64,000 nucleotides of DNA from Bog-532 sp963833835. Lineage in GTDB: Bacteria > Actinomycetota > Actinomycetes > Streptosporangiales > Streptosporangiaceae. Under the pieces are notes generated by a model. That model searched no databases. It saw only the letters and a program-made list of their open reading frames with translations, and had not been told where the DNA came from. Shown here in pieces: positions 32,445 to 41,379 of this stretch; the stretch's first letter is position 1; each line of letters starts with the position of its first letter. Made by a program: the position numbers and the translations under genes. The stretch is taken from assembly GCA_963833835.1 (NCBI GenBank), contig CAWHZI010000007.1, positions 1-64,000 of the forward strand. The letters run 5' to 3'.

Positions 32445-33992
32445 ATGCCTTTTCGAAGCATTCTTTTCGAGCGGGAGGATGACTTCGCGGGCCTCAAGCT
32501 GCCTGCTGAGCCCGAATTCTTCACCGACCTGAATCTTGGTCGGGTCTGTTCGTCCATGGTGTTCGGCCGTGAGCAATATGACCTCACGCCCTTCTTCCTA
32601 GCCCCGCTGCACAACGAATCAGCGATCCGCCATCGCCAGCAAGTGCTCCGGGACCTGCAGGACCCCAAGGTGCGCGGTGTCGTGGTCAAGTTCGCACGTG
32701 GCATGCAAGCTATGCGTCAGTGCCTGGCGCAAGCTGACAGCCTCCGTAACCCATACCAGCGTCAACGATGGTTTCTCGACGCTGTGGACGCCTACTGCCA
32801 GACTGTCCCGGCTTTCGCCGCCCAGCTTCAAGACCTGAAGATGAGCTCAGGAGGCATGCTCGCCTTGCGCGAGTACCTGGAGGCCTACGCGCAGTCCGAA
32901 AGCCACCTGAAACTGGCGGGCGAAGTCCGCGACCTGCTGGCTCGGCTCGCTGACGTGCGCTACTGCGTCCTAATCCGTGGATCGAGCGTTCAGGTCACCG
33001 GGTACGAGGAGCAAGCCGACTACGGCGCGGAGGTCGAGAAGACCTTCGCGAAGTTCAAGCAGGGTGCGGTCAAGGACTACCGGATGCAGTTCCGGTCCCT
33101 CGCCGAGATGGATCACGTCGAAGCCCAGGTCCTGGATTGCGTAGCCAGGCTGTTCCCCGAGGTTTTTCAGCATCTGGACGAGTTCTGCCGCAGGCAAGCG
33201 AAGTGCGTCGACAACACGATCGGTACGTTCGACCGGGAGATTCAGTTCTACCTGGCCTACCTGGAATACATCCGGCCCATCGAATCTCTAGGCCTGCAGT
33301 TCTGTTATCCAGCAGTCAGTACCACCGACAAGCAGACCAGCGCAGACGAGGCATTCGATATCGCGCTGGCAAGCAAACTGGCCGCAGACGGCAAGGCTGT
33401 CGTTCCGAACAGCCTGCGCCTTGATGGCCAGGAACACGCGATCGTCGTCACCGGCCCGAACCAGGGCGGGAAGACCACGTTCGCCCGCATGTTCGGGCAG
33501 CTGCATTACCTGGCCAGCCTCGGCCTGCTCATTCCGGGCCGGTCGGCTCGCCTGTTCATCCCGGACCGGATCTTCACCCACTTCGAAAAGGAAGAAAACC
33601 TGCAGAACCTGCGGGGCAAACTCGAAGACGAGCTAGTCCGGATCCACGACGTCCTGCAGCAGGCTACGGGCTGCAGCGTCGTCGTCATGAACGAAAGCTT
33701 CGCCTCGACCACCCTGCAGGACGCGTCCTTCCTAGGGGCCGAGATCCTGCAGCAGATGACTGAAAAAGGCCTGCTCTGCCTGTACGTGACGTTCATCGAC
33801 AGGCTGGCCTCCCTCAACCAGGCCTGCGTGAGCATGGTCGCGGAGATCGTCCCGGATGATCCCGCGGGCCGGACATTCCGGATTGTCCGCAGACCAGCCG
33901 ACGGCAAGGCCTACGCGGCTGCGATCGCCGAAAAGTACGGCCTCACCTACCAGAGCCTGAGGGAGCGGATCGCCGTATGCAGGCCTTTCTGA
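32445..33992 (+). CDS. MutS-type ATPase, pair 1 first subunit
   Basis: A 515-residue protein with a MutS-like core (clamp/lever helices) and C-terminal ABC-type ATPase. Walker A is VTGPNQGGKTTFARMFGQLH near residue 340. The Walker B region VVVMNESFASTTLQDASFLG has Asn in place of the usual Asp before the catalytic Glu. There is no N-terminal mismatch-recognition domain. ATG 32445 is preferred to GTG 32430 because GGAGGCGAG lies 5-7 bp before it. Its end overlaps the second subunit by 16 bp; the two probably form a heterodimer (inference). Confidence 0.85.
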   Translation: MPFRSILFEREDDFAGLKLPAEPEFFTDLNLGRVCSSMVFGREQYDLTPFFLAPLHNESAIRHRQQVLRDLQDPKVRGVVVKFARGMQAMRQCLAQADSLRNPYQRQRWFLDAVDAYCQTVPAFAAQLQDLKMSSGGMLALREYLEAYAQSESHLKLAGEVRDLLARLADVRYCVLIRGSSVQVTGYEEQADYGAEVEKTFAKFKQGAVKDYRMQFRSLAEMDHVEAQVLDCVARLFPEVFQHLDEFCRRQAKCVDNTIGTFDREIQFYLAYLEYIRPIESLGLQFCYPAVSTTDKQTSADEAFDIALASKLAADGKAVVPNSLRLDGQEHAIVVTGPNQGGKTTFARMFGQLHYLASLGLLIPGRSARLFIPDRIFTHFEKEENLQNLRGKLEDELVRIHDVLQQATGCSVVVMNESFASTTLQDASFLGAEILQQMTEKGLLCLYVTFIDRLASLNQACVSMVAEIVPDDPAGRTFRIVRRPADGKAYAAAIAEKYGLTYQSLRERIAVCRPF

Positions 33993-35500
33993 TGTACCGG
34001 GACCATGACATCGATCCCACGCATGAGCCGAGCACGGCCGAGCAGGCTCTCACCCAGGATCTGGAACTTGGCACGCTCTGGGCGGCCATGGCGGACGGAG
34101 ATGACTTGCTGGCCGACATGGCCAGGCGCGCGGTGCTGGCCAGCCTGACCAGTCCGGAAGAGATCACCTACCGGCAGGAGATTCTGGCTGACACCATCGC
34201 CCGGCCCGCCGTGATCCGGGAACTGTTCGACATCGCTGTCACCGCGATCGTCGGCGAGAGGAAAGGACTGCTCGGCCTGATGAGTACGTCTCCCGACTCG
34301 CTGCTGTACCGGTCGGTGCAGACCCTGGAGATGTTTACCGGGCAGCTGAAGCGGCTGCGGTCGGTCGCCGACGACCACGGCAGCAGTTTTCAGTCCGAAG
34401 GCTTCCGCCGGTTCTTCGCCATGATCGCCGAAGAGCTGGACGACTCATACCTTCAGACAGTGGACGACCACCTCAAAGAACTGGGGTTCCGGAAAGGCAC
34501 CCTGATCAGTGCGAGGCTGGGGAAGGGCACCAAGGGCGTCGGCTACGTGCTGCGTGAGCCACTCGACCAGGGCTGGCGGGAGCGGCTATCGCTCGGCGGC
34601 AAACCCGGTATCAGCTTCTCCGTACCGGACCGGGACGAGGGTGGCCAGCAGGCATTGTCGGACCTGCGGTCTCGCGGGCTGAGCGGCGTGGCTAACGCGC
34701 TGGCCCAGTCCGACGACCACATCCTCGCCTTCTTCACCATGCTCCGGGCCGAGCTGGCCTTTTACATCGGCTGCCTGAACCTGCGCGAGACTCTCATCAC
34801 CAATGGTGAACCAGTGTGTGTCCCTGTGCCCGTGGCCGAGGAGAAGTTCGCGCTGTCCGCGCAGGGGCTTTACGACCCGTCGTTGAGCCTGCAGCTCTCG
34901 GGAGCAGCGGTCGGCAACGACGTGGAAGCTGATGGCAAGCGGCTGATCATGATCACCGGCGCGAATCAGGGCGGTAAGTCCACCTTCCTGCGCAGCATCG
35001 GCCAGGCCCAGCTCATGATGCAGTGCGGCATGTTCGTCGCGGCCGAAGCCTTCACCGCCAGCGTAAGCCAGGGCGTCTTCACCCACTTCAAGCGCGAAGA
35101 GGACGCGACGATGGAAAAGGGCAAGCTGGACGAGGAGCTGAGCCGGATGCGTGACATCGCGGGCCAGATCACCCTGGGCAGTGTCGTGCTCTGCAACGAA
35201 TCGTTCGCCTCGACGAATGAACAGGAAGGCTCGGAGATCGGCCGTCAGATCGTGCGGGCTCTTGTCGACTCTGGTATCCGTGTCTACTTCGTCACGCACC
35301 TGTTCGACCTGGCGCACAGTTTTTACTCAGCCCAGGCCGACACGACGCTGTTCCTGCGGCCCGAACGCTGGGACGATGGCGAGCGGACGTTCCGGCTGCT
35401 TCCGGGGGATCCCCTGTCCACTAGCTATGGGCCCGATATCTACCGGAAGATCTTCGCCGTGGACGGTCCGCCCGCGGCTGCGTCGCAGCCGGAACCATGA
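33977..35500 (+). CDS. MutS-type ATPase, pair 1 second subunit
   Basis: 507 residues. The N-terminal MYRDHDIDPTHEPSTAEQ is shared with the second subunit of pair 2 (MKAYLLYRDRDFDWG). Walker A is MITGANQGGKSTFLRSIGQA, the Q/lid region contains FTHFKREEDATMEKGKLDEE, and Walker B is VVLCNESFASTNEQEGSEIG with the same Asn-Glu change. No mismatch-binding domain I is visible, so classic mismatch repair is unlikely. Overlaps the first subunit, and its stop overlaps the next small gene. Confidence 0.85.
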   Translation: MQAFLMYRDHDIDPTHEPSTAEQALTQDLELGTLWAAMADGDDLLADMARRAVLASLTSPEEITYRQEILADTIARPAVIRELFDIAVTAIVGERKGLLGLMSTSPDSLLYRSVQTLEMFTGQLKRLRSVADDHGSSFQSEGFRRFFAMIAEELDDSYLQTVDDHLKELGFRKGTLISARLGKGTKGVGYVLREPLDQGWRERLSLGGKPGISFSVPDRDEGGQQALSDLRSRGLSGVANALAQSDDHILAFFTMLRAELAFYIGCLNLRETLITNGEPVCVPVPVAEEKFALSAQGLYDPSLSLQLSGAAVGNDVEADGKRLIMITGANQGGKSTFLRSIGQAQLMMQCGMFVAAEAFTASVSQGVFTHFKREEDATMEKGKLDEELSRMRDIAGQITLGSVVLCNESFASTNEQEGSEIGRQIVRALVDSGIRVYFVTHLFDLAHSFYSAQADTTLFLRPERWDDGERTFRLLPGDPLSTSYGPDIYRKIFAVDGPPAAASQPEP

Positions 35501-35703
35501 GCACCCATGGATATCCACGTGCGGACGCCGCCAGGCCCAACGAATTTCGTCAGTTCGGCGTCGGTGCCCGGGCCCGGATCGCCGCGATCCGAGCGGCCGA
35601 TGATCTGAGGGACCGGGGTATTGCGGCCGTGGCGGTGTTTAAGCCGTCGATGGGCGGGTGGATTGTGCAGATCCACCCGGGCGGCATCCGGTCCCGGGAC
35701 TGA
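35497..35703 (+). CDS. Small hypothetical protein after MutS-like pair 1
   Basis: 68 residues starting in an ATGA overlap with the MutS-like gene. The sequence (FGVGARARIAAIRAADDLRD, VAVFKPSMGGWIVQIHPGG) suggests a compact alpha/beta peptide. No family recognised. The overlap supports expression as the third gene of this fluoride-controlled operon. Confidence 0.5.
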   Translation: MSTHGYPRADAARPNEFRQFGVGARARIAAIRAADDLRDRGIAAVAVFKPSMGGWIVQIHPGGIRSRD

Positions 35704-35725
35704 CGAGTGGTACTTCGGGGTCGGC

Positions 35726-35755
35726 TTGCAGCCCGCAGATCACCTAGGAGACAAT
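35726..35755 (+). promoter_or_regulatory. Promoter of the complex B unit
   Basis: TTGCAG (35726-35731) and GACAAT (35750-35755) with an 18-bp spacer. The start would fall at about 35762, one base before riboswitch 9. Same pattern as the uspA promoter. Confidence 0.6.
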
Positions 35756-35762
35756 GAAACCC

Positions 35763-35816
35763 TGGCGATGAGGCTCGCCATGAACCGCCGGCTCCGGTCG
35801 CGCTGATGGCCTCTAC
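35763..35816 (+). promoter_or_regulatory. Fluoride riboswitch 9, upstream of complex B
   Basis: P1 TGGCG/CGCCA around ATGAGGCT, GAACCGCCG, P2, then CGCTGATGGCCTCTACC. The pseudoknot GAGGC/GCCTC is perfect. Downstream, CCTCTACCC can pair with GGGTGTAGGAGG around an AGCA/TGCT inner hairpin, masking the AGGAGG ribosome site of a 16-codon leader ORF. Confidence 0.93.
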
Positions 35817-35861
35817 CCCCTGTTGAGCATGCGTGCTGTCTGGGTGTAGGAGGACACAGCG

Positions 35862-35912
35862 GTGGAGGGCATCAAAGAGCTTCCCGGCCATGAACCCAGG
35901 GCCGCGCGATGA
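35862..35912 (+). CDS. 16-codon leader ORF coupled to complex B
   Basis: GTG 35862 follows AGGAGG by 8 bp, the best ribosome site in the leader. The peptide MEGIKELPGHEPRAAR ends in a TGA overlapping the ATG of the first complex B gene (ATGA). That gene has no ribosome site of its own as good as this, so coupling is likely. It parallels the leader ORFs of enolase and MutS-like pair 2. Confidence 0.6.
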   Translation: MEGIKELPGHEPRAAR

Positions 35913-36871
35913 ACGCGGCCCTCCCGATCCCGGTCATTCAGCTGCTGCAGGTTCTGACCATCGCCGTGGCCGCGCCCGGGATATCGGGCGTGATCGCACG
36001 GATCGAGGCCCGGCTGCAGGGCCGGACCGGCCCTAGGGTCCTGCAGCCCTATTTCGACCTGGCCAAGCTGTTCCGGAAGGAAGCCCTAGCTCCGGAAGGA
36101 ACCACCTGGTTCTTCCTGATCGCGCCAGTGGTCGCGGTCGCGGCCTACCTCACAGTGCCGCTGCTGATACCGGTGCTGACTACCTACGGACTGCCGCTGG
36201 GCTACATGGGCGACATTCTCGGCGGGGGCTTCATGCTCTCGCTGGCCAGTTTTCTGGTCGCCTCTGCTGCGCTGGAAACCGGCAGCCCGTACGCGCAGCT
36301 CGGGTCCAGCCGGGCCAAGACGTTCTCCGCGATCACCGAGCCGGTGGTGCTATTCGTGGTGTTCACGGTGGCGCTGCTGACCGGAACCGACCTGCCGTAC
36401 GCGCTCGCCGCGACGGTCCGCTCCTCGGCTGCGCAGATCGTGCGGCCCGCCCACCTGCTGGCCTCGGCAGCCCTGTTCATGGTCATCCTGGCCGAGACGG
36501 CCCGCATCCCGGTCGAGACCCACTCCGGGACCAACGAGTTCGGGATGATCGACGAGGCCCGGCCGTTCGAGCATTCCGGCCCCTACCTGGCCCTGCTGAA
36601 GTGGGGATCGGAGCTGAAGCAGCTCATCTTGTACACGATCTTGGCCAACGTGTTCGTCGCCCCGTGGGGTCTGGCGTCCAGCCAGCAGGCCGGTTCCGTG
36701 CTGCTGGCCATCGTGGCTCTGCTGGCCAAGGCCACCGTGATCGGCGTGGTGGTGGCTGTGATCGATAACTCGTTCGCCAAACTGCGGCTGTTCAAGATCA
36801 CCGAGTTCGTGGCCGCGGCGTTCCTCCTTGCCGTGCTCGGGGTCTTCACGTTGTATCTCGGGGGTGGCTGA
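35909..36871 (+). CDS. Complex B: HyfC/NuoH-like membrane subunit
   Basis: 320 residues, about eight spans, paralogue of the complex A subunit. Conserved loop 1 is RIEARLQGRTGPRVLQPYFD and the acidic loop is AETARIPVETHSGTNEFGMI. Start ATG 35909 in overlap with the leader ORF. First of six genes (C-E-F-G-HI-B) followed by pyrophosphatase. Confidence 0.9.
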   Translation: MNAALPIPVIQLLQVLTIAVAAPGISGVIARIEARLQGRTGPRVLQPYFDLAKLFRKEALAPEGTTWFFLIAPVVAVAAYLTVPLLIPVLTTYGLPLGYMGDILGGGFMLSLASFLVASAALETGSPYAQLGSSRAKTFSAITEPVVLFVVFTVALLTGTDLPYALAATVRSSAAQIVRPAHLLASAALFMVILAETARIPVETHSGTNEFGMIDEARPFEHSGPYLALLKWGSELKQLILYTILANVFVAPWGLASSQQAGSVLLAIVALLAKATVIGVVVAVIDNSFAKLRLFKITEFVAAAFLLAVLGVFTLYLGGG

Positions 36872-37554
36872 TGGATCCCTCTCAGGCTCCCGGCGTCTAC
36901 CAGGGTGCCGCGGACGTGATCGCCGCCCTCATGCTGCTGCTGGAGTTCGGCATGCTGCGGCAGGCCCTGGTCAGAGACCAGATCCGGCTGTATGCGACCC
37001 AGTCTGCGCTGATCTCGGTGCTGGCCATCGTGATCGCCGCCGACCGCGGGATCGGGGACTTGTACGCGCTGGCCGCCCTGTCCGCAGCGCTCAAGGTTGT
37101 GGCCATCCCGTACGTAATGCGGAAGCTGCTCGGCCGGACCGGCCGTGACGAGGCGCCCGGTGTGGCCGGGAGCTACACGATCGGCGTGGCTAATTCCGTT
37201 CTGGGCTCGATCGCCCTAGCCGCCATCGGGTTCTTCTGCTTTAACTCGCTCGGCATCCACTCGGCCGACGCGCCCGGGACGGCGCTGGCCATCGCGGGTG
37301 GGATGGTCCTGGTCTCGTTCGGCCTGATGATCGTCCGGCGTGACGTCGCCTCCCAGGCCATCGGGTTCTTCACGCTGGAGAACGCCATCTCCCTGGCCGC
37401 GCTGGTGGTGGCGGCGGGTCTGCCACTGATCGTGGAGACGGCGTTCCTGTTCGACTTGCTGGTGGCCGTAGTGGTGTTCGGGATGCTGATCCGGACCCAC
37501 ACCAACCGGTCGGATTCGCTGTCCACCGCCGACCTGACCAGGCTGCGGGGGTAG
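36871..37554 (+). CDS. Complex B: HyfE/NuoK-like membrane subunit
   Basis: 227 residues, hydrophobic, about six spans. ASQAIGFFTLENAISLAALV holds the conserved NuoK-type Glu. It shares one base with the HyfC gene (TGATG) and ends 2 bp before HyfF. Confidence 0.85.
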   Translation: MDPSQAPGVYQGAADVIAALMLLLEFGMLRQALVRDQIRLYATQSALISVLAIVIAADRGIGDLYALAALSAALKVVAIPYVMRKLLGRTGRDEAPGVAGSYTIGVANSVLGSIALAAIGFFCFNSLGIHSADAPGTALAIAGGMVLVSFGLMIVRRDVASQAIGFFTLENAISLAALVVAAGLPLIVETAFLFDLLVAVVVFGMLIRTHTNRSDSLSTADLTRLRG

Positions 37555-37556
37555 CC

Positions 37557-39116
37557 GTGTTCGCCGTCATCATCGCCCTGGCTGCCGTCCCGTTCGTGGC
37601 CGCCATCGCCGCGCTGGTCCTGCCGCCCCGCCTGTGCGCCGCGGTCACCGCCGTCGCCGGGATCGCCAGCTTTGGGCTGGTGCTGGCCCTAATCCCGGCG
37701 GTGGCTCATCACACGCTGACGTACGTGTCCTACTTCCGGGTGGATGCGGTCAGCGGCATCTTCATGCTGGCCACCGGGTTCCTCTACGCCGCGGTGGCGG
37801 TCTACGCGGTCGGCTACGTCCGGCATGAGATCCAGGCGGAAAGTGCCGCGAGCGGGCGCCGCTACGCGATGAGGTTCTATGTTCTGTTCAACATTTTTGC
37901 CTGGTCGATGCTGATCGCGCCGATGATGAACAGCCTGGCTCTGCTGTGGATCGCGGTCGAGGTGACGACCGTCGTCTCCGCCCTGCTCGTCGCGCTGGAG
38001 AACAGCGAAGCAGCGGCCGAGGCGGCGTGGAAGTACGTGCTGATCGCTTCCGCGGGACTCGGCCTCGGGCTGCTGGCCACGATCTTCGCCTATTTCGCCG
38101 GCGCGCAGCTGCTCGGCCAGCATTACGACCTCGCGCTGAGCACGATCCTGCACGTCGCCGGCCGACTGCCGCACACTCCGGTGCGGTTCGCGTTCATGCT
38201 GGCCGTACTCGGCTATGGCACCAAGGTGGGGTTGTTCCCGGTGCACACCTGGCTGCCCGACGCTCATTCGGAGGCACCGACCCCGGTCTCCGCGCTGCTG
38301 TCGGGGTCGCTCCTTGCGGTCAGCTTCTACGCCATCCTACGCTTCTACCAGATCGCCGCCGCCGCCCTGGGCTCCGGCTTCCCACGCGACGTGCTGCTAG
38401 CTTTCGGGGTTGCCTCCCTGCTGCTAGCCGCGCTCTACCTGCTGGACCAGCGGGACCTAAAACGGCTGCTGGCCTACTCCAGCGTCGAGCACATGGGCAT
38501 CTTGGCCATCGGGGTGAGCTTCGGCGCGCCCGTCGCGCTGGCCGGGGTCATGCTGCACGTACTCGCCCACGCCGCGGCCAAGGGGAACGCTTTCATGGGC
38601 GCGGGAGTGTTCGCGATCAAGTTCGGCAGCAAGAAAATTTCCGCCCATCGCGGCGCGATGGACGTGCTGCCCTGGACCGGGCCGCTATTCCTGCTGGCCG
38701 TGCTGGCGCTGTGCGCGATGCCGCCGTTCGGGATCTTCCGCAGTGAGTTCCAGATCGTCGCCGGCGGCCTCGACGCGCACCATTACGCCGTCGCCGGGGT
38801 ACTCATCGTGCTGATCACGCTCGCTTTCCTGGGCCTTTCCGCCTCCGCCACCAGCATCCTGTTCCAGCCGCTCCGGTCGGCCAGGGAACCGGTGGCGCCG
38901 CCGCGACAGGACACCGGCGACGGTCAGGGTGGCCAGGTTGCCACCCTGACCCGGGCCGAGGCTTCGGTGGTGGTCAGCCGCGGGGAACCGAGCGCGTGGA
39001 TGGTGGTGCCGATGGTGGCCGGGGTCATTGCCCTGCTCGTCCTCGGGCTGCACCCTCCTGGAGAACTGACCGAACTCATCGCCCAGGCCGTAGCGCAACT
39101 GCGGGGGGTGGCATGA
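37557..39116 (+). CDS. Complex B: HyfF-like antiporter subunit
   Basis: 519 residues with about 13 spans. The pumping residues are kept: Glu in WIAVEVTTVVSALLVALE, Lys in GYGTKVGLFPVHTWLPDAH, and LKRLLAYSSVEHMGILAIG. It carries an extra hydrophilic loop near residues 440-475 (PLRSAREPVAPPRQDTGDGQ). GTG start at 37557; stop overlaps the next ATG. Confidence 0.9.
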   Translation: MFAVIIALAAVPFVAAIAALVLPPRLCAAVTAVAGIASFGLVLALIPAVAHHTLTYVSYFRVDAVSGIFMLATGFLYAAVAVYAVGYVRHEIQAESAASGRRYAMRFYVLFNIFAWSMLIAPMMNSLALLWIAVEVTTVVSALLVALENSEAAAEAAWKYVLIASAGLGLGLLATIFAYFAGAQLLGQHYDLALSTILHVAGRLPHTPVRFAFMLAVLGYGTKVGLFPVHTWLPDAHSEAPTPVSALLSGSLLAVSFYAILRFYQIAAAALGSGFPRDVLLAFGVASLLLAALYLLDQRDLKRLLAYSSVEHMGILAIGVSFGAPVALAGVMLHVLAHAAAKGNAFMGAGVFAIKFGSKKISAHRGAMDVLPWTGPLFLLAVLALCAMPPFGIFRSEFQIVAGGLDAHHYAVAGVLIVLITLAFLGLSASATSILFQPLRSAREPVAPPRQDTGDGQGGQVATLTRAEASVVVSRGEPSAWMVVPMVAGVIALLVLGLHPPGELTELIAQAVAQLRGVA

Positions 39117-40576
39117 CCATCACCCTCACCGAGGCCGAGGTCGGGAGGCTCTGGGACAAGCTGGACGCGCGGGTCGCGGCGGGCGACCGGTTCGCGGGCC
39201 TGTTCGCGGCGGTCCGGCTTTGGCCCCCGACTAGACCGGACCGGACACCCCTGCTAGTCCTGTCCGCGCAACTGGCCGTCAAGGGCGGGATCGACACCCT
39301 GGAGGTGGCACTTCCACCCGGAGCGGCCAGCTATCCCGCCCTGACCCCGCACATCGGGGCCGCGTTTTGGTACGAGCGGGTCATCCACGACCAGTTCGGC
39401 GTGATCCCCGGCGGTCATCCGCGGCTGGCCCCACTGATCCGGCCCGGTTCCCCGGATGATTACGCCCTGCCGCGGCATGTCCAGGGTTACGGCATGTTCA
39501 CGTTCCCGCATGGGCCGGTCCGGTCCGGGGTCACGGAGTCCATCGAGTACCTGATCGAGACCCCCGGTGAGGACATTCCGCACCTCAACATGCGGGTGTT
39601 CTACAAGCACCGGGGGATCGAGCAGCGGTTCGAGGACATAGGCGCCGCCGAAGGTGTGCTGCTGGCCGAGCGGGCCGAAGGGATCGCCTCGGTCGCGCAC
39701 GCCCTAGCCTACTGCCACTCCGTCGAGCGCATCGCGGGCTGCGTGCCGCCGGTGCCGGCGTCGCTGGTGCGGGTCCTGCACGCCGAACTGGAACGGATCG
39801 CCAACCATCTGGACGTCGCGGCCAAGCTGGCCGATGCAGGCGGTCTCGCGGTGGCCGCCGCCCGGTTCGCTCTGCACAAGGAAAGAGTGCTGCGCCTGGT
39901 CAGCGGGCTGTGCGGGAGCCGGTTCGGGCGCGGCGTCGTCGTACCCGGCGGAGTCCGGGCCATGCCCCACCTGGGGGCGGCCGCGATCCTGGCCGAGTTC
40001 GGCCGGCTGGACAAGGCCATCAGCGCGGACGCGGACTCCCTTATGTCGACGTCCTCGTTCCTGGACCGCCTGCGTACCACCGGCCCGTTGAGGCCGGCCC
40101 GGGCGCAGCAGCACGGCGCGCTGGGCCCGATCGGGAAGGCCTCGGGCTTCTCCGACGACGCCCGGAGCCAGCGGCCCTACGACGCCTATCCTGCCCTGGG
40201 CCTCACGCCTCTGCGTACGTTCGCCGACGGCGACGCAATGGCCAGGCTGATGGTGCGCTGGGAGGAGGTGGATCAGTCCTTCCACCTGCTCCGTCAGGTC
40301 GCCGATGAACTCGCCGAGTTCCCAGACCTCGAAGGCCCGATCATCACTCCTTGTACCCCCGCCGACGGCCGGGCCGTCGGCTGGGCCGAGGCGCCGCAGG
40401 GCGAAGTGCTGTACGACGTGACCGTGGCAGACGGCCACGTGTCCCGCTGCCGCCTGCGGTCGGCGTCGTTCCACAACCTCGTCCTCATGCACGACGTGTT
40501 CGCCGGCGACATACTCACCGACTTCCCGTTCATCGAAGCTAGCTTCGGCCTGTCCCTCGCGGGGGTGGCGCTATGA
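39113..40576 (+). CDS. Complex B: HyfG-like NuoC-NuoD fusion without [NiFe] ligands
   Basis: 487 residues: NuoC-like domain (GAAFWYERVIHDQFGVIPGG) then NuoD/large-subunit domain (NMRVFYKHRGIEQRFED). The first hydrogenase CxxC is AERAEGIASVAH and the C-terminal one is PFIEASFGLSLAGVAL, so none of the four [NiFe] cysteines is present. The replacements EG-x-(S/A) and IEASF match those in complex A, so they are conserved. Catalytic hydrogen turnover is excluded on present knowledge; the remaining role is unknown. Confidence 0.87.
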   Translation: MTITLTEAEVGRLWDKLDARVAAGDRFAGLFAAVRLWPPTRPDRTPLLVLSAQLAVKGGIDTLEVALPPGAASYPALTPHIGAAFWYERVIHDQFGVIPGGHPRLAPLIRPGSPDDYALPRHVQGYGMFTFPHGPVRSGVTESIEYLIETPGEDIPHLNMRVFYKHRGIEQRFEDIGAAEGVLLAERAEGIASVAHALAYCHSVERIAGCVPPVPASLVRVLHAELERIANHLDVAAKLADAGGLAVAAARFALHKERVLRLVSGLCGSRFGRGVVVPGGVRAMPHLGAAAILAEFGRLDKAISADADSLMSTSSFLDRLRTTGPLRPARAQQHGALGPIGKASGFSDDARSQRPYDAYPALGLTPLRTFADGDAMARLMVRWEEVDQSFHLLRQVADELAEFPDLEGPIITPCTPADGRAVGWAEAPQGEVLYDVTVADGHVSRCRLRSASFHNLVLMHDVFAGDILTDFPFIEASFGLSLAGVAL

Positions 40577-41379
40577 GTCTCTGGGTCCTGCGCGGGCTGC
40601 GCAACGGCGTGGTCACCACCCGCTGGCCAAAAAGGCCGGACCGCTACGCGGACGGCTGGCGTGGACCCGCCATCGTGCACGATTCCAACCCGCCCGCCAC
40701 GGCCGGCCTACCGGGCCTGTGCCCCACCCAGGCCATCAGCGTGGACGATGGAGCCCCTCGCGACGCCGTACGCCTCGACCAGGGCCTGTGCATCCTCTGC
40801 GGCCTCTGCGTCGCCGCCCGGCCCGACGTCTTCGGCTGGTCGGCCGGCGCTACCGGGCGAACGGCGAGCGCCCTAACCCGGGATCAGCTCATCGTGCCCG
40901 AGGTACCGGAAACGGAAGAGACCGTCGACGCCGTCCGGGCCAGCCTGCGCGAGCGGACCGCGGCGCTGCGGCGCAGCGTGCACATCCGCCACCTCGACGC
41001 GGGATCGGACGGCAGCGACGAGTGGGAGATCCTGGCCCTGCTTGGGCCGGTGTACGACGTACACCGGCTCGGGATCTTCTTCACCCCCAGCCCGCGGCAC
41101 GCTGACATCCTGCTCGTCACCGGCGCCGGATCCACCGGGATGGCCGGCCCGCTCCGCACGACGTACGACGGGATGCCCGACCCGAAGGTGGTCATCGCGG
41201 CGGGTACGGACGCGGTCAGCGGCGGCCTGCTCGGGCACAGCGACATCACCATGGGCGGGATCTGCGACATCGTTCCGGTCGACATCTGGCTGCCCGGCTC
41301 GCCACCATCACCGTTTGGCATTCTCAACGCGTTGCTGATCGCCATGGGGCGCCTCGGTGACCCGAAGGAGACGCGATGA
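40573..41379 (+). CDS. Complex B: fused HyfH-HyfI subunit lacking the proximal Fe-S ligands
   Basis: A 268-residue fusion: a HyfH-like ferredoxin part (residues 1-110; LCPTQAI and GLCILCGLCVAARPDV, one [4Fe-4S] site) joined by a linker to a HyfI/NuoB-like part. In the latter the cluster cysteines of complex A are replaced: CAVCE is GSDEWE, GACALGG is GTDAVSGG, and PGCPPSP is PGSPPSP. It therefore cannot bind the proximal cluster. The reading frame and fold-defining motifs are intact, so it is a specialised rather than a decayed protein. Start ATG 40573 in an ATGA overlap. Confidence 0.87.
   Translation: MSLWVLRGLRNGVVTTRWPKRPDRYADGWRGPAIVHDSNPPATAGLPGLCPTQAISVDDGAPRDAVRLDQGLCILCGLCVAARPDVFGWSAGATGRTASALTRDQLIVPEVPETEETVDAVRASLRERTAALRRSVHIRHLDAGSDGSDEWEILALLGPVYDVHRLGIFFTPSPRHADILLVTGAGSTGMAGPLRTTYDGMPDPKVVIAAGTDAVSGGLLGHSDITMGGICDIVPVDIWLPGSPPSPFGILNALLIAMGRLGDPKETR

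Noticed and set aside
18935..35816. The GATGAGGCTCGCC repeats taken as mobile or REP repeats
   Set aside because: They lie only in front of genes, their stems co-vary, and they match the fluoride aptamer; dispersed repeats would not.
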